Positions 1-8,701 of a stretch of 64,000 nucleotides of DNA are shown here, one piece after another. Every line of letters starts with the position of its first letter. The stretch's first letter is position 1. The stretch is from Sphingomonas abietis (GTDB lineage: Bacteria; Pseudomonadota; Alphaproteobacteria; Sphingomonadales; Sphingomonadaceae). The translations under genes were made by a program, and so were the position numbers. The notes beneath the pieces were generated by a model. It saw nothing but the letters and a program-made list of their open reading frames with translations, was not told where the DNA came from and made no database searches. Location: the NCBI RefSeq assembly GCF_027625475.1, contig NZ_CP115174.1:2515001-2579000 (forward strand), in the 5' to 3' direction.

Positions 1-1276
1 TGTGGCTGTTGTCGTAGATCTCGATGCGGTTCGGCGGCCCGTCCAGCTCGAACAGCTCCGCCATCTCGCGCAGCAGCTTGCCCTGTGTGGTCGATTCGGC
101 GAGGTGCCGGTCGAGCGCCTCCTCCGCGTTGCGGCTGGCCTGTTCGAGCAGGCGCCGCTGCTCGCCGCGCTGCGGGCGGCGGAGATCGATCTTGCGCCCG
201 GCCCGCTCACCCAGCGCATCGGCGAGCAGCGCCTGCTCCTCCAGGTCGCGATCGATCAGCACCACCCGCGCCGGCGGCACCTCCTCGTAGAATTGGGCGA
301 GGAAGCTCTGCAGCACCTCCGCCTCGGGCACGTCGGTGGTGTGCGCCGGGAAGAAGCTGCGATGCCCCCAATTCTGGCCGCCGCGGATGAAGAAGGCCTG
401 GATGCACGCGGTCGCGCCCTTGGCATGGATCGCCCAGACGTCGGCATCCGACACGCCCTCGGCGTTGATCGCCTGGCTGCCCTGGATGAAAGTCAGCGCG
501 CGCAGCCGATCGCGCAGCACCGCCGCCAGCTCGAAATCCATCGCTTCGGCCGCGATCGACATCTGATCGGCGAGCTTCTTCTGCACCTGGGTCGATTTGC
601 CGGCGAGGAACGCCTTCGCATCGTCGACCAGCTCGGCATAATCCTCCTTGCCGATGCGATCCACGCACGGCGCCGAGCAGCGCTTGATCTGGTAGAGCAG
701 GCAGGGCCGCGAGCGGTTCTGGAAGAAGCTGTCGGTGCAGGAGCGCAGCAGGAACAGTTTCTGGAGCGCGTTGAGCGTCCGCGTCACCGAGCCGGCGCTG
801 GCGAAAGGGCCATAATATTGGCCCTTGGCGCGCCGTGCGCCGCGATGCTTCTGCACGCGCGGGAAGGCATGATCCTCGCGCAGCAGGATGAACGGGAAGC
901 TTTTGTCGTCGCGCAGCAGGACGTTGTAAGGCGGCCGGAAGCGCTTGATCAGTTGCGCCTCGAGCAGCAGCGCCTCGGCCTCGGTATTGGTGGTGACGAT
1001 CGTCATCGATCGCGTCTGCGAGACCATCCGTAGCAGCCGCTTGGGCAGGCGCGTGACCTGGGTGTAATTGGTCACGCGGTTGCGCAGTGCCCGCGCCTTG
1101 CCGACATAGAGCACGTCGCCCTTGGCATCCTGCATCCGATAGACGCCGGGGCGAACCGGCAGCGTCTTCAGCACGTTGCGGATCGCGGCGACGCCCGCTT
1201 CGAGATCGGGCTGATCCGATCCGCGGACGGTGAAGGCGGATTTCTCTTCGTTGAAGCGGTCGGTCGTCTCGGTCAC
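1..1276 (-). CDS. uvrC: Excinuclease ABC subunit C (UvrC), partial
   Basis: UvrC is the nuclease of UvrABC nucleotide excision repair and cuts the damaged strand on both sides of a lesion. About 425 N-terminal residues are in the window; the 3' end runs off at base 1 within a YDNSH motif that normally opens the second nuclease half. The GIY-YIG domain is visible (PGVYRMQDAKG, then VLYVGKA) around residues 45-65. I chose the GTG at 1274-1276 because the following residues (TETTDRFNEEK) match the usual sphingomonad N-terminus; no in-frame ATG lies just upstream. It is separated from the F0 operon by a strong terminator, so it is transcribed on its own. The long frame at 207-1505 on the same strand is only a shadow. 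Confidence 0.93.
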   Translation of the reverse strand, partial: MTETTDRFNEEKSAFTVRGSDQPDLEAGVAAIRNVLKTLPVRPGVYRMQDAKGDVLYVGKARALRNRVTNYTQVTRLPKRLLRMVSQTRSMTIVTTNTEAEALLLEAQLIKRFRPPYNVLLRDDKSFPFILLREDHAFPRVQKHRGARRAKGQYYGPFASAGSVTRTLNALQKLFLLRSCTDSFFQNRSRPCLLYQIKRCSAPCVDRIGKEDYAELVDDAKAFLAGKSTQVQKKLADQMSIAAEAMDFELAAVLRDRLRALTFIQGSQAINAEGVSDADVWAIHAKGATACIQAFFIRGGQNWGHRSFFPAHTTDVPEAEVLQSFLAQFYEEVPPARVVLIDRDLEEQALLADALGERAGRKIDLRRPQRGEQRRLLEQASRNAEEALDRHLAESTTQGKLLREMAELFELDGPPNRIEIYDNSH

Positions 1277-1390
1277 GGCAGCGATGTAGGCGCGGGAGCG
1301 CCCGGGCGAAAGCCTCTCGCATCGCGCGCGCCGATCCTTTCGCCCGATCGCCCCGCGCGGTGCGGCCGCGGCCGATCGGAAGGCGCAAAC

Positions 1391-1430
1391 GAAAAGGGCG
1401 CCGCCTCCCCTCGGAAGCGGCGCCCTTTTC
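1391..1430 (-). terminator. Intrinsic terminator of the F0 ATP synthase operon
   Basis: A perfect 14-bp inverted repeat (1391-1404 with 1417-1430) has a 12-nt loop, and the arm ends in TTTTC when read on the minus strand. It lies directly after the atpF stop at 1453 and before uvrC, so it ends the minus-strand atp transcript. The base of the stem is A/T, so it could also work on the other strand. Confidence 0.88.
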
Positions 1431-1452
1431 GGATTCGGGATGAATCAGCCGA

Positions 1453-1995
1453 TCAGTGGATACCGGCGATGGTCTGCGCGACCAGCAGCTTGTCGGTGCC
1501 GGCATCGTGCTTCTGCGCGATCAGGCTTGCGGCGGCAGTCGTGGCGGCGGCGGCCGTCCTGGCGCGCACGTCGGCGATCGCGGCACGCTCGGCAGCGGCG
1601 ATCTTGTCCTCTGCCATCTTGGCACGGCGCACGATCAGTTCATCGGCGTCGAGCCGCGCCTGGGCGACCAACTGGTCGGCCTCGATCTTGGCATGGGCCA
1701 GGATCGTCTCGGCATCCTTGTGCGCCGCGGCGGCCTGGGCTTGGGCCTCGGCGCGCAGTGCCTCCGCCTCGGCCCGTAAGGCCGCGGCCTCGTCGAGCTG
1801 GCGGCGGATCGTCGCGATCCGGTTGTCGAGCCCCCGGCCCAGCGACTGGAAGCCGCCGGCCTTCCACACGATAACCAGCACCACCACCATGGACAGCGCC
1901 ACGAAGAACGGCGCCGTCAGGCCGTGGAAGTTCATCTCATGCTCAAGGTCGACCTGCGCGACATGGGCCATCATGTTCGTGGACGAAACGCTCAT
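1453..1995 (-). CDS. atpF: F0F1 ATP synthase subunit b
   Basis: Peripheral-stalk subunit of the F0 sector, 180 aa. One N-terminal membrane helix (around residues 28-46, AALSMVVVLVIVWKAGG-like) is followed by a long Ala/Glu/Lys/Arg-rich coiled coil typical of b subunits, which dimerises and links F0 to F1. The ATG at 1993-1995 is chosen because it precedes MSVSSTNMMAHV and lies 10 nt after the stop of the upstream b' gene; the longer frame reaching 2163 has low-complexity residues that belong to the overlapping gene. It is the last gene of the atpI-B-E-F'-F operon. The assignment b rather than b' rests on gene order. Confidence 0.93.
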   Translation of the reverse strand: MSVSSTNMMAHVAQVDLEHEMNFHGLTAPFFVALSMVVVLVIVWKAGGFQSLGRGLDNRIATIRRQLDEAAALRAEAEALRAEAQAQAAAAHKDAETILAHAKIEADQLVAQARLDADELIVRRAKMAEDKIAAAERAAIADVRARTAAAATTAAASLIAQKHDAGTDKLLVAQTIAGIH

Positions 1996-2005
1996 AGCAT
2001 GATCC

Positions 2006-2497
2006 TCAAGCGGCCAGGCTGGCGCGGACGGCGGAGAGCGCCTCGCCCTCCTCCACGCTGATGCCGGACAGGCGCACGACGATATCGCGCACCGCGTCCG
2101 CGGCGACATTCTCGATCTCACCGAGCGCGCGGCCGCGCGCCTCGGCGATGGCGAGTTCGGCATGGGCGACGCGGGCCGCCACCTCGTCGTGCGCCGCCTT
2201 CAGCTTCACCTCGGCGTCGCGGATCGCGACATCCTTGGCGGCCTGCACCGAATCATGGGCACCACGGTGTGCGGCGTCCATTTCGGCGACATAGCGATCC
2301 TGCGTCGCCGCGGCCTCATCGCGTGCCTTTTCGGCAGCGGTGAGATCGCCGGTGATCTTGTCGTTGCGGGCGTGGATGGTGCCTTCAATCTTGGGGAGCA
2401 TGCCCCGGCCGATCACGAAATAGATGATGGCGAACACCACCAGCAGCCAGAGCAGCTGGGAAGCGTAGATCGAAGCGATCTGATCGATTTGAGGCAT
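2006..2497 (-). CDS. atpF': F0F1 ATP synthase subunit b'
   Basis: Second b-type stalk subunit, 163 aa. Alphaproteobacteria carry b and b' as a heterodimer instead of the b2 homodimer of enterics. The N-terminus MPQIDQIASIYASQLLWLL runs straight into a membrane helix (residues about 12-32) and then an alanine-rich coiled coil (ARDEAAATQDRYV and onward). It lies between atpE and atpF with short gaps, in the expected order. Also annotated as atpG or atpX in some genomes. Confidence 0.92.
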   Translation of the reverse strand: MPQIDQIASIYASQLLWLLVVFAIIYFVIGRGMLPKIEGTIHARNDKITGDLTAAEKARDEAAATQDRYVAEMDAAHRGAHDSVQAAKDVAIRDAEVKLKAAHDEVAARVAHAELAIAEARGRALGEIENVAADAVRDIVVRLSGISVEEGEALSAVRASLAA

Positions 2498-2552
2498 GTG
2501 TCTCCTCCGCCCGTCAGGGGGAAGCCGGACATCCGGTTCCCCCGACCAGGCG

Positions 2553-2786
2553 TCAGCCCTTGACGACGAACAGGATGAGGATCGCGACGACGAACGCGAT
2601 CAGGCCGAGCAGTTCGGCGGCGGCGAAGCCGATGAACAGGCGGCCCTGCTGGCTGTCGGCAGCCGACGGGTTACGCAGTGCGCTCTCGAGGAACGAACCG
2701 AACACATTGCCGACGCCGAGTGCGGCCAGGCCCACGCCGATCGCCGCGAGGCCGGCACCGATCATCTTTGCAGCTGCGATATCCAT
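2553..2786 (-). CDS. atpE: F0F1 ATP synthase subunit c
   Basis: Proteolipid of the proton-driven c-ring, 77 aa. There are two membrane helices (residues about 8-32 and 52-75) with a short polar loop at ALRNPSAADSQ containing the R-x-P signature. The proton-carrying carboxylate is Glu58 in FAAAELLGL of the second helix. The first helix has the small-residue GxGxG-type packing pattern (GLAAIGVGLAALGVG). Length and gene order match the family. There is no Glu/Gln pattern in helix 1 that would indicate sodium binding, so a proton ring is expected. Confidence 0.96.
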   Translation of the reverse strand: MDIAAAKMIGAGLAAIGVGLAALGVGNVFGSFLESALRNPSAADSQQGRLFIGFAAAELLGLIAFVVAILILFVVKG

Positions 2787-2829
2787 TTTTATATTCCTTC
2801 AATTAAACCAGATGTTTGCGAAACAAATC

Positions 2830-3621
2830 TCAGTGCAGGTTGATCGCATCGTTGAGATAGAGCGAGGTCAACAGCGCGAAGACATAGGCCTGGATGGCCG
2901 CCACCAGCACCTCCAGGGCGGAGATGCCGACGATCATCACGAAGCTCAGGATCGAGACGACCGGCCCGATCGCCGTGCCCGAATTCAGCCCCTGGATCAC
3001 GAAGCTGGCGAACACGTCGAGCAGGATATGACCGGCGGTCATCGCCACGAACAGTCGCAGCCCGAGCGAGAAGGGGCGGACCAGGAAGGAGACCAGCTCG
3101 ATCAGGAAGATCAGCGGCACCAGCAGCGCCGGCGTCCCCTGCGGGATGAACAGCGAGAAGAAGCGCAGGCCATGCTTGGCGAAGCCGACGACCAGCACGA
3201 TCGAGAAGCTCATGATCGCCAGCACCCCGGTGACGGTGATGTGGCTGGTCACGGTGAAGGCATGGGCGCCGGGGATCACCGCCAGCGGGAACAGCCCGAT
3301 CAGGTTGGCGATCAGGATGAACATGAAGAGCGAGAAGACGTAGGGCGTGAAGTTCCTGCCCTTGGGTCCGATATTGCTCTCGATCATGTTGCCGACGAAG
3401 CTCGTCATCGTCTCGACCGCGGCCTGCCAGCGACCGGGCACCATCTGACGCTTCATGCCGCCGAGCATGAACACCCACAGCAGACCCAGAATGATCACCA
3501 TGAAGGCGGCGCTGTTGGTGAAGGCGATGTTATGCCCACCCAGCATCCAATGTTCGCCAATCACCGGGTTCACCCGGAACTGGGACATCGGATCAATCGC
3601 GCCTGCGCTTTCAGCAGCCAA
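2830..3621 (-). CDS. atpB: F0F1 ATP synthase subunit a
   Basis: Stator half-channel subunit that passes protons to the c-ring, 263 aa. Several membrane helices are visible, and the essential arginine is in the SLGLRLFVAMTAGH segment near residue 180. The start is unusual: TTG at 3619-3621, with a GAGGG ribosome site 7 nt upstream. The next in-frame ATG (MSQF, 33 nt downstream) has no ribosome site, and MAAESAG..IDPM is the N-terminus commonly seen in sphingomonads. Second gene of the F0 operon. Confidence 0.94.
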   Translation of the reverse strand: MAAESAGAIDPMSQFRVNPVIGEHWMLGGHNIAFTNSAAFMVIILGLLWVFMLGGMKRQMVPGRWQAAVETMTSFVGNMIESNIGPKGRNFTPYVFSLFMFILIANLIGLFPLAVIPGAHAFTVTSHITVTGVLAIMSFSIVLVVGFAKHGLRFFSLFIPQGTPALLVPLIFLIELVSFLVRPFSLGLRLFVAMTAGHILLDVFASFVIQGLNSGTAIGPVVSILSFVMIVGISALEVLVAAIQAYVFALLTSLYLNDAINLH

Positions 3622-3653
3622 CTTAAGACCCTCTTATGCTCGAAGCGCCCGAA

Positions 3654-3974
3654 TCACTCCGGGCGCTCGTTAGAAATCCGATAGATGTTCCTGAAGGCGA
3701 CGATGACCGCGAGGCCAATCATTGCCAATAGGAGCCAGGGTGAGGTTCCCAGCCAATGGTCCAAGACCCAGCCGATGATGCCCCCACCTGCAAGCGTCCC
3801 GATCAACTCGGTGAGCACCCGGCTCCCCTGCTTGTAGCCCGAACTGGGCTTGCGGGGAGCCTCGCTCGTCCGTGCGATCTCGGCGTTCCGGGCTGCTTTC
3901 AGCCGCTCTTCGAGCGACATCCCAATTCCCCCAATCCCGCCGTCCGGGACTTGCCGGGGATCGTCCTGTGTCAT
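3654..3974 (-). CDS. atpI: AtpI/AtpZ-like ATP synthase assembly protein
   Basis: Small membrane protein, 106 aa, first gene of the F0 operon. The cytoplasmic N-terminal half is charged (EERLKAARNAEIARTSEAPRK). Two C-terminal membrane helices follow, TELIGTLAGGGIIGWVLDHW and SPWLLLAMIGLAVIVAF. AtpI family members assist c-ring assembly and may carry Mg2+; the precise role in this organism is not shown by the sequence. Some genomes call this gene atpZ. Confidence 0.88.
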   Translation of the reverse strand: MTQDDPRQVPDGGIGGIGMSLEERLKAARNAEIARTSEAPRKPSSGYKQGSRVLTELIGTLAGGGIIGWVLDHWLGTSPWLLLAMIGLAVIVAFRNIYRISNERPE

Positions 3975-4028
3975 GCGGCCTCCTCATCCCGGAAGCCCAT
4001 GCCACAGGTGAGCCCCCTAGGCGCGCTC

Positions 4029-4057
4029 CCCTTAGGTGGGGGGGCATCCCGAGTCAA
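4029..4057 (-). promoter_or_regulatory. Candidate promoter for the F0 atp operon
   Basis: Reading the minus strand, TTGACT (4057-4052) is followed 17 nt later by TAAGGG (4034-4029), about 55 nt before the atpI start. The -35 is good and the -10 is poor, so this is a weak call. It sits just past the hairpin that closes the ydbHynbEydbL operon. Confidence 0.3.
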
Positions 4058-4060
4058 CTT

Positions 4061-4080
4061 TGGGGGGCCTCGTCCCCCCA
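4061..4080 (-). terminator. G/C hairpin at the end of the ydbH-ynbE-ydbL operon
   Basis: A perfect 7-bp stem of six G-C pairs and one A-T pair (4061-4067 with 4074-4080, 6-nt loop) begins 2 nt past the ydbL stop. It is followed by AAAG on the minus strand and not by a T-run, so it may act as a 3'-end stabiliser or a weak terminator. Confidence 0.5.
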
Positions 4081-4081
4081 G

Positions 4082-4486
4082 TCAGTTACCGCACTGGCTG
4101 GGCAAAGCGATCGGCGCGGCGCCCTTGGCCGCCCACACACCCTTGGCGATGCTGTAGACGCGGCCGGGCTTGAGATTGCCCAGCGTGTTGCATCCGATCG
4201 ACACGGCGAACGCCTCGATCGGCACATTCTTGGTCTGCGCGACCTTGGTGTAGGCCTCGCGACGCTTGATGTTGATCGCATCGACCTTGGCCTTCAGCGT
4301 GCCGTCCGGCGCCTTGGCGAAGCCCAGATAGCCGTCGGCCTGCTCACCGACGCTGCCGGACGCCATCGCGCTCTCGACCTCGGAATCCATCTGCGCCAGC
4401 GCCGCCGTCGCACCGCCCAGCACCAGCGACAGGCCGGACAGGAGGATGGCGATCGTGCCGAGGGGCTTGGGGAAGCTGCGCGTCAT
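4082..4486 (-). CDS. ydbL: YdbL family (DUF1318) periplasmic protein
   Basis: 134-aa secreted protein with a signal peptide (MTRSFPKPLGTIAILLSGLSLVLGGATAALAQ). The mature region has the DUF1318 features: LKAKVDAINIKRREAYTKVAQ and a C-terminal AKGVWAAKG. YdbL accompanies YdbH and YnbE in the enterobacterial ydbH-ynbE-ydbL operon and is thought to tune the YdbH-YnbE bridge between the inner and outer membranes. The start overlaps the ynbE stop by 4 nt (ATGA), so the genes are translationally coupled. Function here is inferred from family and operon context. Confidence 0.88.
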   Translation of the reverse strand: MTRSFPKPLGTIAILLSGLSLVLGGATAALAQMDSEVESAMASGSVGEQADGYLGFAKAPDGTLKAKVDAINIKRREAYTKVAQTKNVPIEAFAVSIGCNTLGNLKPGRVYSIAKGVWAAKGAAPIALPSQCGN

Positions 4487-4719
4487 TTCGGGAACAACTC
4501 CGGGTTGTTGGTGATGAGATCGGCGGCATCCTGCTTCAGGCTGACGACGACCTCCTGCTTGACGCTGATGTTGAGGTTGATCTCGATCGGCTTGTCCGGC
4601 GCCTTCACCGAAATGCACCCTGCCAGCATCGTGCCGCCAGCCAGCAGGGGAAGAACGGATCGCAGCATATCGAGAGGGCTGACACCCCAGCGCTTCATCG
4701 TCAATCTGATTGCGTTCAT
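4483..4719 (-). CDS. ynbE: YnbE-like outer membrane lipoprotein
   Basis: 78-aa lipoprotein. The signal sequence ends in a lipobox MLAGC with Cys35, followed by the YnbE core: PDKPIEINLNISVKQEV and a C-terminal LITNNPELFPK. In E. coli, YnbE multimerises by beta-strand stacking and joins the C-terminus of YdbH, completing a bridge to the outer membrane. It overlaps ydbH upstream and ydbL downstream by 4 nt each, giving a fully coupled trio. The first 20 residues are somewhat long for a lipoprotein signal; an internal start at MLRSVLPLLAGG is possible. Confidence 0.87.
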   Translation of the reverse strand: MNAIRLTMKRWGVSPLDMLRSVLPLLAGGTMLAGCISVKAPDKPIEINLNISVKQEVVVSLKQDAADLITNNPELFPK

Positions 4720-7700
4720 CGCACAGGCTCGCTTTCGGCAGGCTGAATGGTGGCGGGATGCGAAACCGACGCGGCCGCGTCGGCAGGCGGCGCGACCGGC
4801 ACGCCATTCTGGAGCAGCACGGACGGATCGACGAAGGCCCGCGCCGATCCCATCAGCCCGCGGAACGGCGCCCTGATCCGGATGTTGAAGCGGAACGGCA
4901 GGTTGGCGATCATCCGCGCCGCGATCGATGTCTCGCCGGTCGCCTGCCGCACCCCGTCGAACGTCACGCCGCTGACGATCTCGCCATCGAGCCGGCCATC
5001 GAGGGTGATCGCCAGGCTCTGGTAGCGGATCTTCTTGAGCGCATCGAAGGCGAGCTTGCCCATCGTGCCGATCTGCGCACTCGACAATTCGCCGACATAG
5101 GCCAGTTGGCCGCCGCCCCGCCGCGCCTGGAGCACGCCGCCCGCGATCCGGCCGCCATTCTGGTCGAAGATCATCGGCAGCACGCCGTCGAAGGTGCCGG
5201 TGGCCGAGATGTTGGGAAAGGCGAGCTGCTGGACGAAGGCGGCTGCGTCGAGACTCTTCACCCGGAAGGTCAGATGCCGCTGCGCCGCCTGTTCGAAGCT
5301 GAGCAGGGTCGGCTCGAGATCGAGGGTGCCACCCGCGAACGGCCAATGGGCATCCTCCACCCTCACCCGCTGCTGAGGCAGCAGCTGGTAATGGACGACG
5401 CCGTTCGACACCGCGACGCCGGGATTGACCTCGGCGATGGTCACTGTCTGCCGCGGCGGCGTGGCCATGCCGAGCAGATCGGAGAAATGGATCGTGCCGG
5501 CGATCTTGCTGACCGGGCCGAAGGCGGCGGCGAGATCGGTGCCGTCGGTATGGAAATCGCCGGTGCTGGTGACGCCCTTCGCGGTCCAGTCGATCCGGCC
5601 GAGCCCCGCGACGGTGCCGTTCACGCTGGCGATCACGCCGAGCGTCAGCGGCGTCAGGGCTTCGGGTTGCAGCTTCTTGGGAATGAAGGTGATGCCCGGG
5701 ACGTCGAGCGTCGCATGGCCGCTACCGTCTGCCAGATCGTGATGCACATCGACATGGGCGATCACCGCACTACTTTTCGGCTCGCGCAGCTCGGCGGTCG
5801 CATCGATATGGCCTTCACCGAAGCGCAGGGTGGCGTCATGCGCGATCAGCGGCACGAAGCGCGGCGCGGGCACGGCGTCGGAGATGGTGATCCCGCCGCT
5901 CAGCACCAGCGCACCGGCGGCGAACTCCCAGTCGCCCGCCATCTTGTCGAGCAGCAGCGGGACATGGCCGATCTGCGCCGAGGCGCCCTCGAACGGGCCG
6001 CTCAGCACGCCGCCCTTGTAACGGCCGTCCAGCGTATCGAGGTCGAGGCGGGTCAGCCCTTCCCCCTCGCCCAGCCGCACCGCCAGCTTGCGCACCGAAA
6101 GGCCCGCGGCGGATATCTCGGCCCGATCCGACGCGACCGACAGCGGCGCGGCCCCCGAATGGCCGGTAAGATGAAGGCCGGCGCCGATCGCCCCGTAGCG
6201 GAGCGGGCCGCCCGAGGGCTTCGAGACCAGCGGTGCGCCATCGATGCCGCACAGCCGCGCCCGGGCCGGATCGAGGCTCATGCCGCCGGCCCGGGCAGCC
6301 CTGAACGCCACCGGCACGCACCCCGCGCCGATTACGACGCCGCCGCGCGGATCGATCGTGCCCGAGACCGGCAGGACCAGTCCGCTGACCTGCCCGGACG
6401 GCAGCGGGCCATCGAAAGTGAGCACAGTATCGAAGCGCGTGCCCTTGCCGGAGACCGCGAAGCGCACCGGCGTCAGCGCCAGCCGCGCCGACCCGGCGGC
6501 ATAAGGCTCCAGCCTCGCGACGCCGCTGACCGGCGCGCCGGCGACCGCCTGGTCGAGCCGGATGTCGAGCGCCGGGAGGCCGCCGCCGCCGGTCGTGACA
6601 TGGCCGTCGACCCGCCACGCCCGGTCGCGCGCCTGCCAGCCGAAGCCGTCGCCATCCGCCATCCGCACGAAGCTGCCGCCCCGCCCGCCGAGCGCCAGCG
6701 TCCGGACGCTGATCGCCGTCCCCTCCGGCCCGCCGACGGTCAGCGCGACATGGCCGGCGGCATTGGCATCGGCGAGCAGGCGGTCGGCCGCGGCGCCGAA
6801 CTTGCGCGCGAGCGGCTCCAACGGCGATCCGTCCATCGCGCCGAGACTGTCGTGCATGATCTTGCGGCGCGCGGCCGCGATCGCGGCGTCGGTCAACGAG
6901 GCGGTGCCCGAGAAGACCAGCCCGGCCGCGCCCGGCAGGAAGCGAAAACGGCCGTCCAGTGCCGTCTTGGCGGCGTGGCCGGCGGGCACCGCCAGGCCGG
7001 CGAGCGATACAACCGTGGCGCCGTCCCACCGCGTCCTGTCGCCCGAAGCCGTGATCAGGCCCGAAATCGCATCGAACCGCGCCGGCCCGATCGTGCCTCC
7101 GAAGCCGGCGAGCGACACCCCGCCCTCGCCCCGATCCAGCGACGTCGCCAGCCGCGCGTCGATCACCGCCCGGCCGGCGCCCAGCCGCAGCGCGGCGTCC
7201 GGGCAGGCCAGCGCCGCCAGATCGATCGGCCCGCCGAGCGTCGGCCGCTTGTCCCGGATGTGGACGGCGACATCCGCCGCCAGCCCGCGAATCGCGCAAT
7301 GCCCGGCGGCGAGCAGCGGCGCGCGCGCCGTCATCCGGCCATGGAAGCCATCCTGGAGATTGCCGCTGCCCGCGATCACCGCGCCCACCGCGCCGGCCGG
7401 CGTATCCAGCGCGACCTGCGCGTCGGTAAGCGCCACCGCCATGTCCGGCAGGGCCAGCGGCGCGCTGCCGGATGTCTTCGGCAGCAGCCGGTCAATCGCG
7501 CCGAGCGAGACCTTGCCGTCCACCACGCGCGCCTTCAGCCGCACCCCGTCGGCGGTGACCGCATGGAGATAGGGGCCTCCCAGGCCATAGCCCAGTTCCA
7601 GTATGACACTCTTCGCCACCAGATCGGGCGCGCCGGGATCGCCGATCCGCACATTGTCGAGCCGTTGCACGAACGGCCCGATCGCGGTGAGCGTGTAGGA

Positions 7701-7883
7701 GGCGGGGACATGCGCCTCGGCCAGGCGGCGATCGACGAAGTGGGCGACGATCGGCTTGCGCTCGATCCAGCCGGCCAGCAGCCCGATGGCGGCCACTCCG
7801 CCCGCCAGCAGCGCAGCCATGGCGATCCGACGCCGCACCGGCACGGACTGTACGACCTCGTCCTCCTCCACGCCTGCTCCCAC
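4716..7883 (-). CDS. ydbH: YdbH family AsmA-like intermembrane lipid transport protein
   Basis: 1055-aa protein with one N-terminal membrane anchor (about residues 20-42, IAMAALLAGGVAAIGLLAGWIE). A very long periplasmic beta-rich region of the AsmA/TamB type follows, and the C-terminal part matches the YdbH family (repeated GVxFDG, GGxIAGGVLQ strands near 890-1000). In E. coli, YdbH, TamB and YhdP are partly redundant carriers of phospholipid from inner to outer membrane. The gene is followed by ynbE and ydbL with 4-nt overlaps, which fixes the family assignment better than sequence alone. The plus-strand 1064-codon frame over it is an antisense shadow. Confidence 0.87.
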   Translation of the reverse strand: MGAGVEEDEVVQSVPVRRRIAMAALLAGGVAAIGLLAGWIERKPIVAHFVDRRLAEAHVPASYTLTAIGPFVQRLDNVRIGDPGAPDLVAKSVILELGYGLGGPYLHAVTADGVRLKARVVDGKVSLGAIDRLLPKTSGSAPLALPDMAVALTDAQVALDTPAGAVGAVIAGSGNLQDGFHGRMTARAPLLAAGHCAIRGLAADVAVHIRDKRPTLGGPIDLAALACPDAALRLGAGRAVIDARLATSLDRGEGGVSLAGFGGTIGPARFDAISGLITASGDRTRWDGATVVSLAGLAVPAGHAAKTALDGRFRFLPGAAGLVFSGTASLTDAAIAAARRKIMHDSLGAMDGSPLEPLARKFGAAADRLLADANAAGHVALTVGGPEGTAISVRTLALGGRGGSFVRMADGDGFGWQARDRAWRVDGHVTTGGGGLPALDIRLDQAVAGAPVSGVARLEPYAAGSARLALTPVRFAVSGKGTRFDTVLTFDGPLPSGQVSGLVLPVSGTIDPRGGVVIGAGCVPVAFRAARAGGMSLDPARARLCGIDGAPLVSKPSGGPLRYGAIGAGLHLTGHSGAAPLSVASDRAEISAAGLSVRKLAVRLGEGEGLTRLDLDTLDGRYKGGVLSGPFEGASAQIGHVPLLLDKMAGDWEFAAGALVLSGGITISDAVPAPRFVPLIAHDATLRFGEGHIDATAELREPKSSAVIAHVDVHHDLADGSGHATLDVPGITFIPKKLQPEALTPLTLGVIASVNGTVAGLGRIDWTAKGVTSTGDFHTDGTDLAAAFGPVSKIAGTIHFSDLLGMATPPRQTVTIAEVNPGVAVSNGVVHYQLLPQQRVRVEDAHWPFAGGTLDLEPTLLSFEQAAQRHLTFRVKSLDAAAFVQQLAFPNISATGTFDGVLPMIFDQNGGRIAGGVLQARRGGGQLAYVGELSSAQIGTMGKLAFDALKKIRYQSLAITLDGRLDGEIVSGVTFDGVRQATGETSIAARMIANLPFRFNIRIRAPFRGLMGSARAFVDPSVLLQNGVPVAPPADAAASVSHPATIQPAESEPVR

Positions 7884-7991
7884 CCGGACCCTGATCCTGC
7901 ATAGGGAAATGGCGGGCCGCTTGCCCAGCCCCGAACATCATCCGAAAACAGATAATTGCGCGGATCGCTCCGCCTGCTAGCAATTCCCGCG

Positions 7992-8570
7992 ATGAGCGAG
8001 TCCCCGCCCGACGCCGCCGGACACCGCGCCCGCCTGCGCAGGCGGCTGCTCGACGCGCCGGATTCGCTGCAGGATTACGAGATCGTCGAATATCTGCTCG
8101 CGCTCGCCATTCCGCGCCGCGACACCAAGCCGCTCGCCAAGGCCTTGCTGCGCGAGTTCGGTGGTCTCGGCCCGCTGCTGTCGGCCGCGCCCGAACAGTT
8201 GATGCGGGTGAAGGGCATGGGCGACGGCGCGATCGCGGCGATCCGGATCGCCGGCGCGTCGGCGGTGCGCCTGCTCAAGACCAGGACCATAACCCAGCCG
8301 ATCCTGTCCGGCTGGCAGGCGCTGCTCGATTATCTCCAGGCCGATATGGCGCATATCGGCATCGAGCGGGTCCGCGTGCTGCATCTGAACACCCGGAACA
8401 TGCTGATCCGCGACGAGACGATCTCGGAGGGCACGATCGACCAGTCCGCCGTGCATATTCGGGCGGTGATCACGCGGGCTATGGAGCTGGGATCGGCGGC
8501 GATCATCCTCGTGCACAACCACCCCACTATCCCCTCGCAGATCACGTTCGATCACGCTCAGGCACATTGA
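7992..8570 (+). pseudogene. radC: RadC, N-terminal fragment, interrupted by the mobile element
   Basis: RadC family (JAMM/MPN metal-fold) protein cut after codon 178. Native sequence runs from MSESPPDAAGHRARLRRR to the motif VHNHP at 8511-8525. It has the N-terminal helix-hairpin-helix region (MRVKGMGDGAIAAIRIAGA) and most of the JAMM fold. The native SGD..PSxxD that completes the metal site is missing: after HNHP the frame enters element DNA and stops 15 codons later (TIPSQITFDHAQAH). The rest of the gene is at 18903-19051. Joining the halves gives about 226 aa, the normal RadC length, so excision would restore the gene. Confidence 0.95.
8514..8526 (+). repeat. Left attachment site core (attL)
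   Basis: CACAACCACCCCA, encoding HNHP of RadC, directly repeated at 18893-18905 with one mismatch. Left of it the sequence is radC-coding; right of it the radC reading is lost. Confidence 0.88.
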
Positions 8571-8573
8571 AAC

Positions 8574-8593
8574 ACAAGCACCTTTTAGCTTGT
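8574..8593 (+). other. Small hairpin upstream of the integrase
   Basis: A 6-bp inverted repeat (ACAAGC with GCTTGT) encloses an 8-nt loop, just after the truncated radC frame stops at 8570. It could limit read-through from the radC promoter into the integrase. The rest of 8594-8701 shows no gene. Confidence 0.3.
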
Positions 8594-8701
8594 CGAGGCG
8601 CCGGACACTGAGGCATATTGAGGGCGGTTATTGGGGGATCGGCGTATTCACCGACCTCAGTTGCCGACCGACTACCGCCCCCAGCTTTCGGGAGATGTGG
8701 C

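Noticed and set aside
207..1505. A 432-codon minus-strand frame at the left end.
   Set aside because: Same strand as uvrC but another frame; the uvrC frame shows GIY-YIG motifs and this one does not.
4710..7904. A 1064-codon plus-strand open frame over ydbH.
   Set aside because: Antisense shadow of a long G/C-rich gene; its translation is Arg/Ala/Gly-rich with no domains, while the minus-strand ydbH has family features and operon partners.
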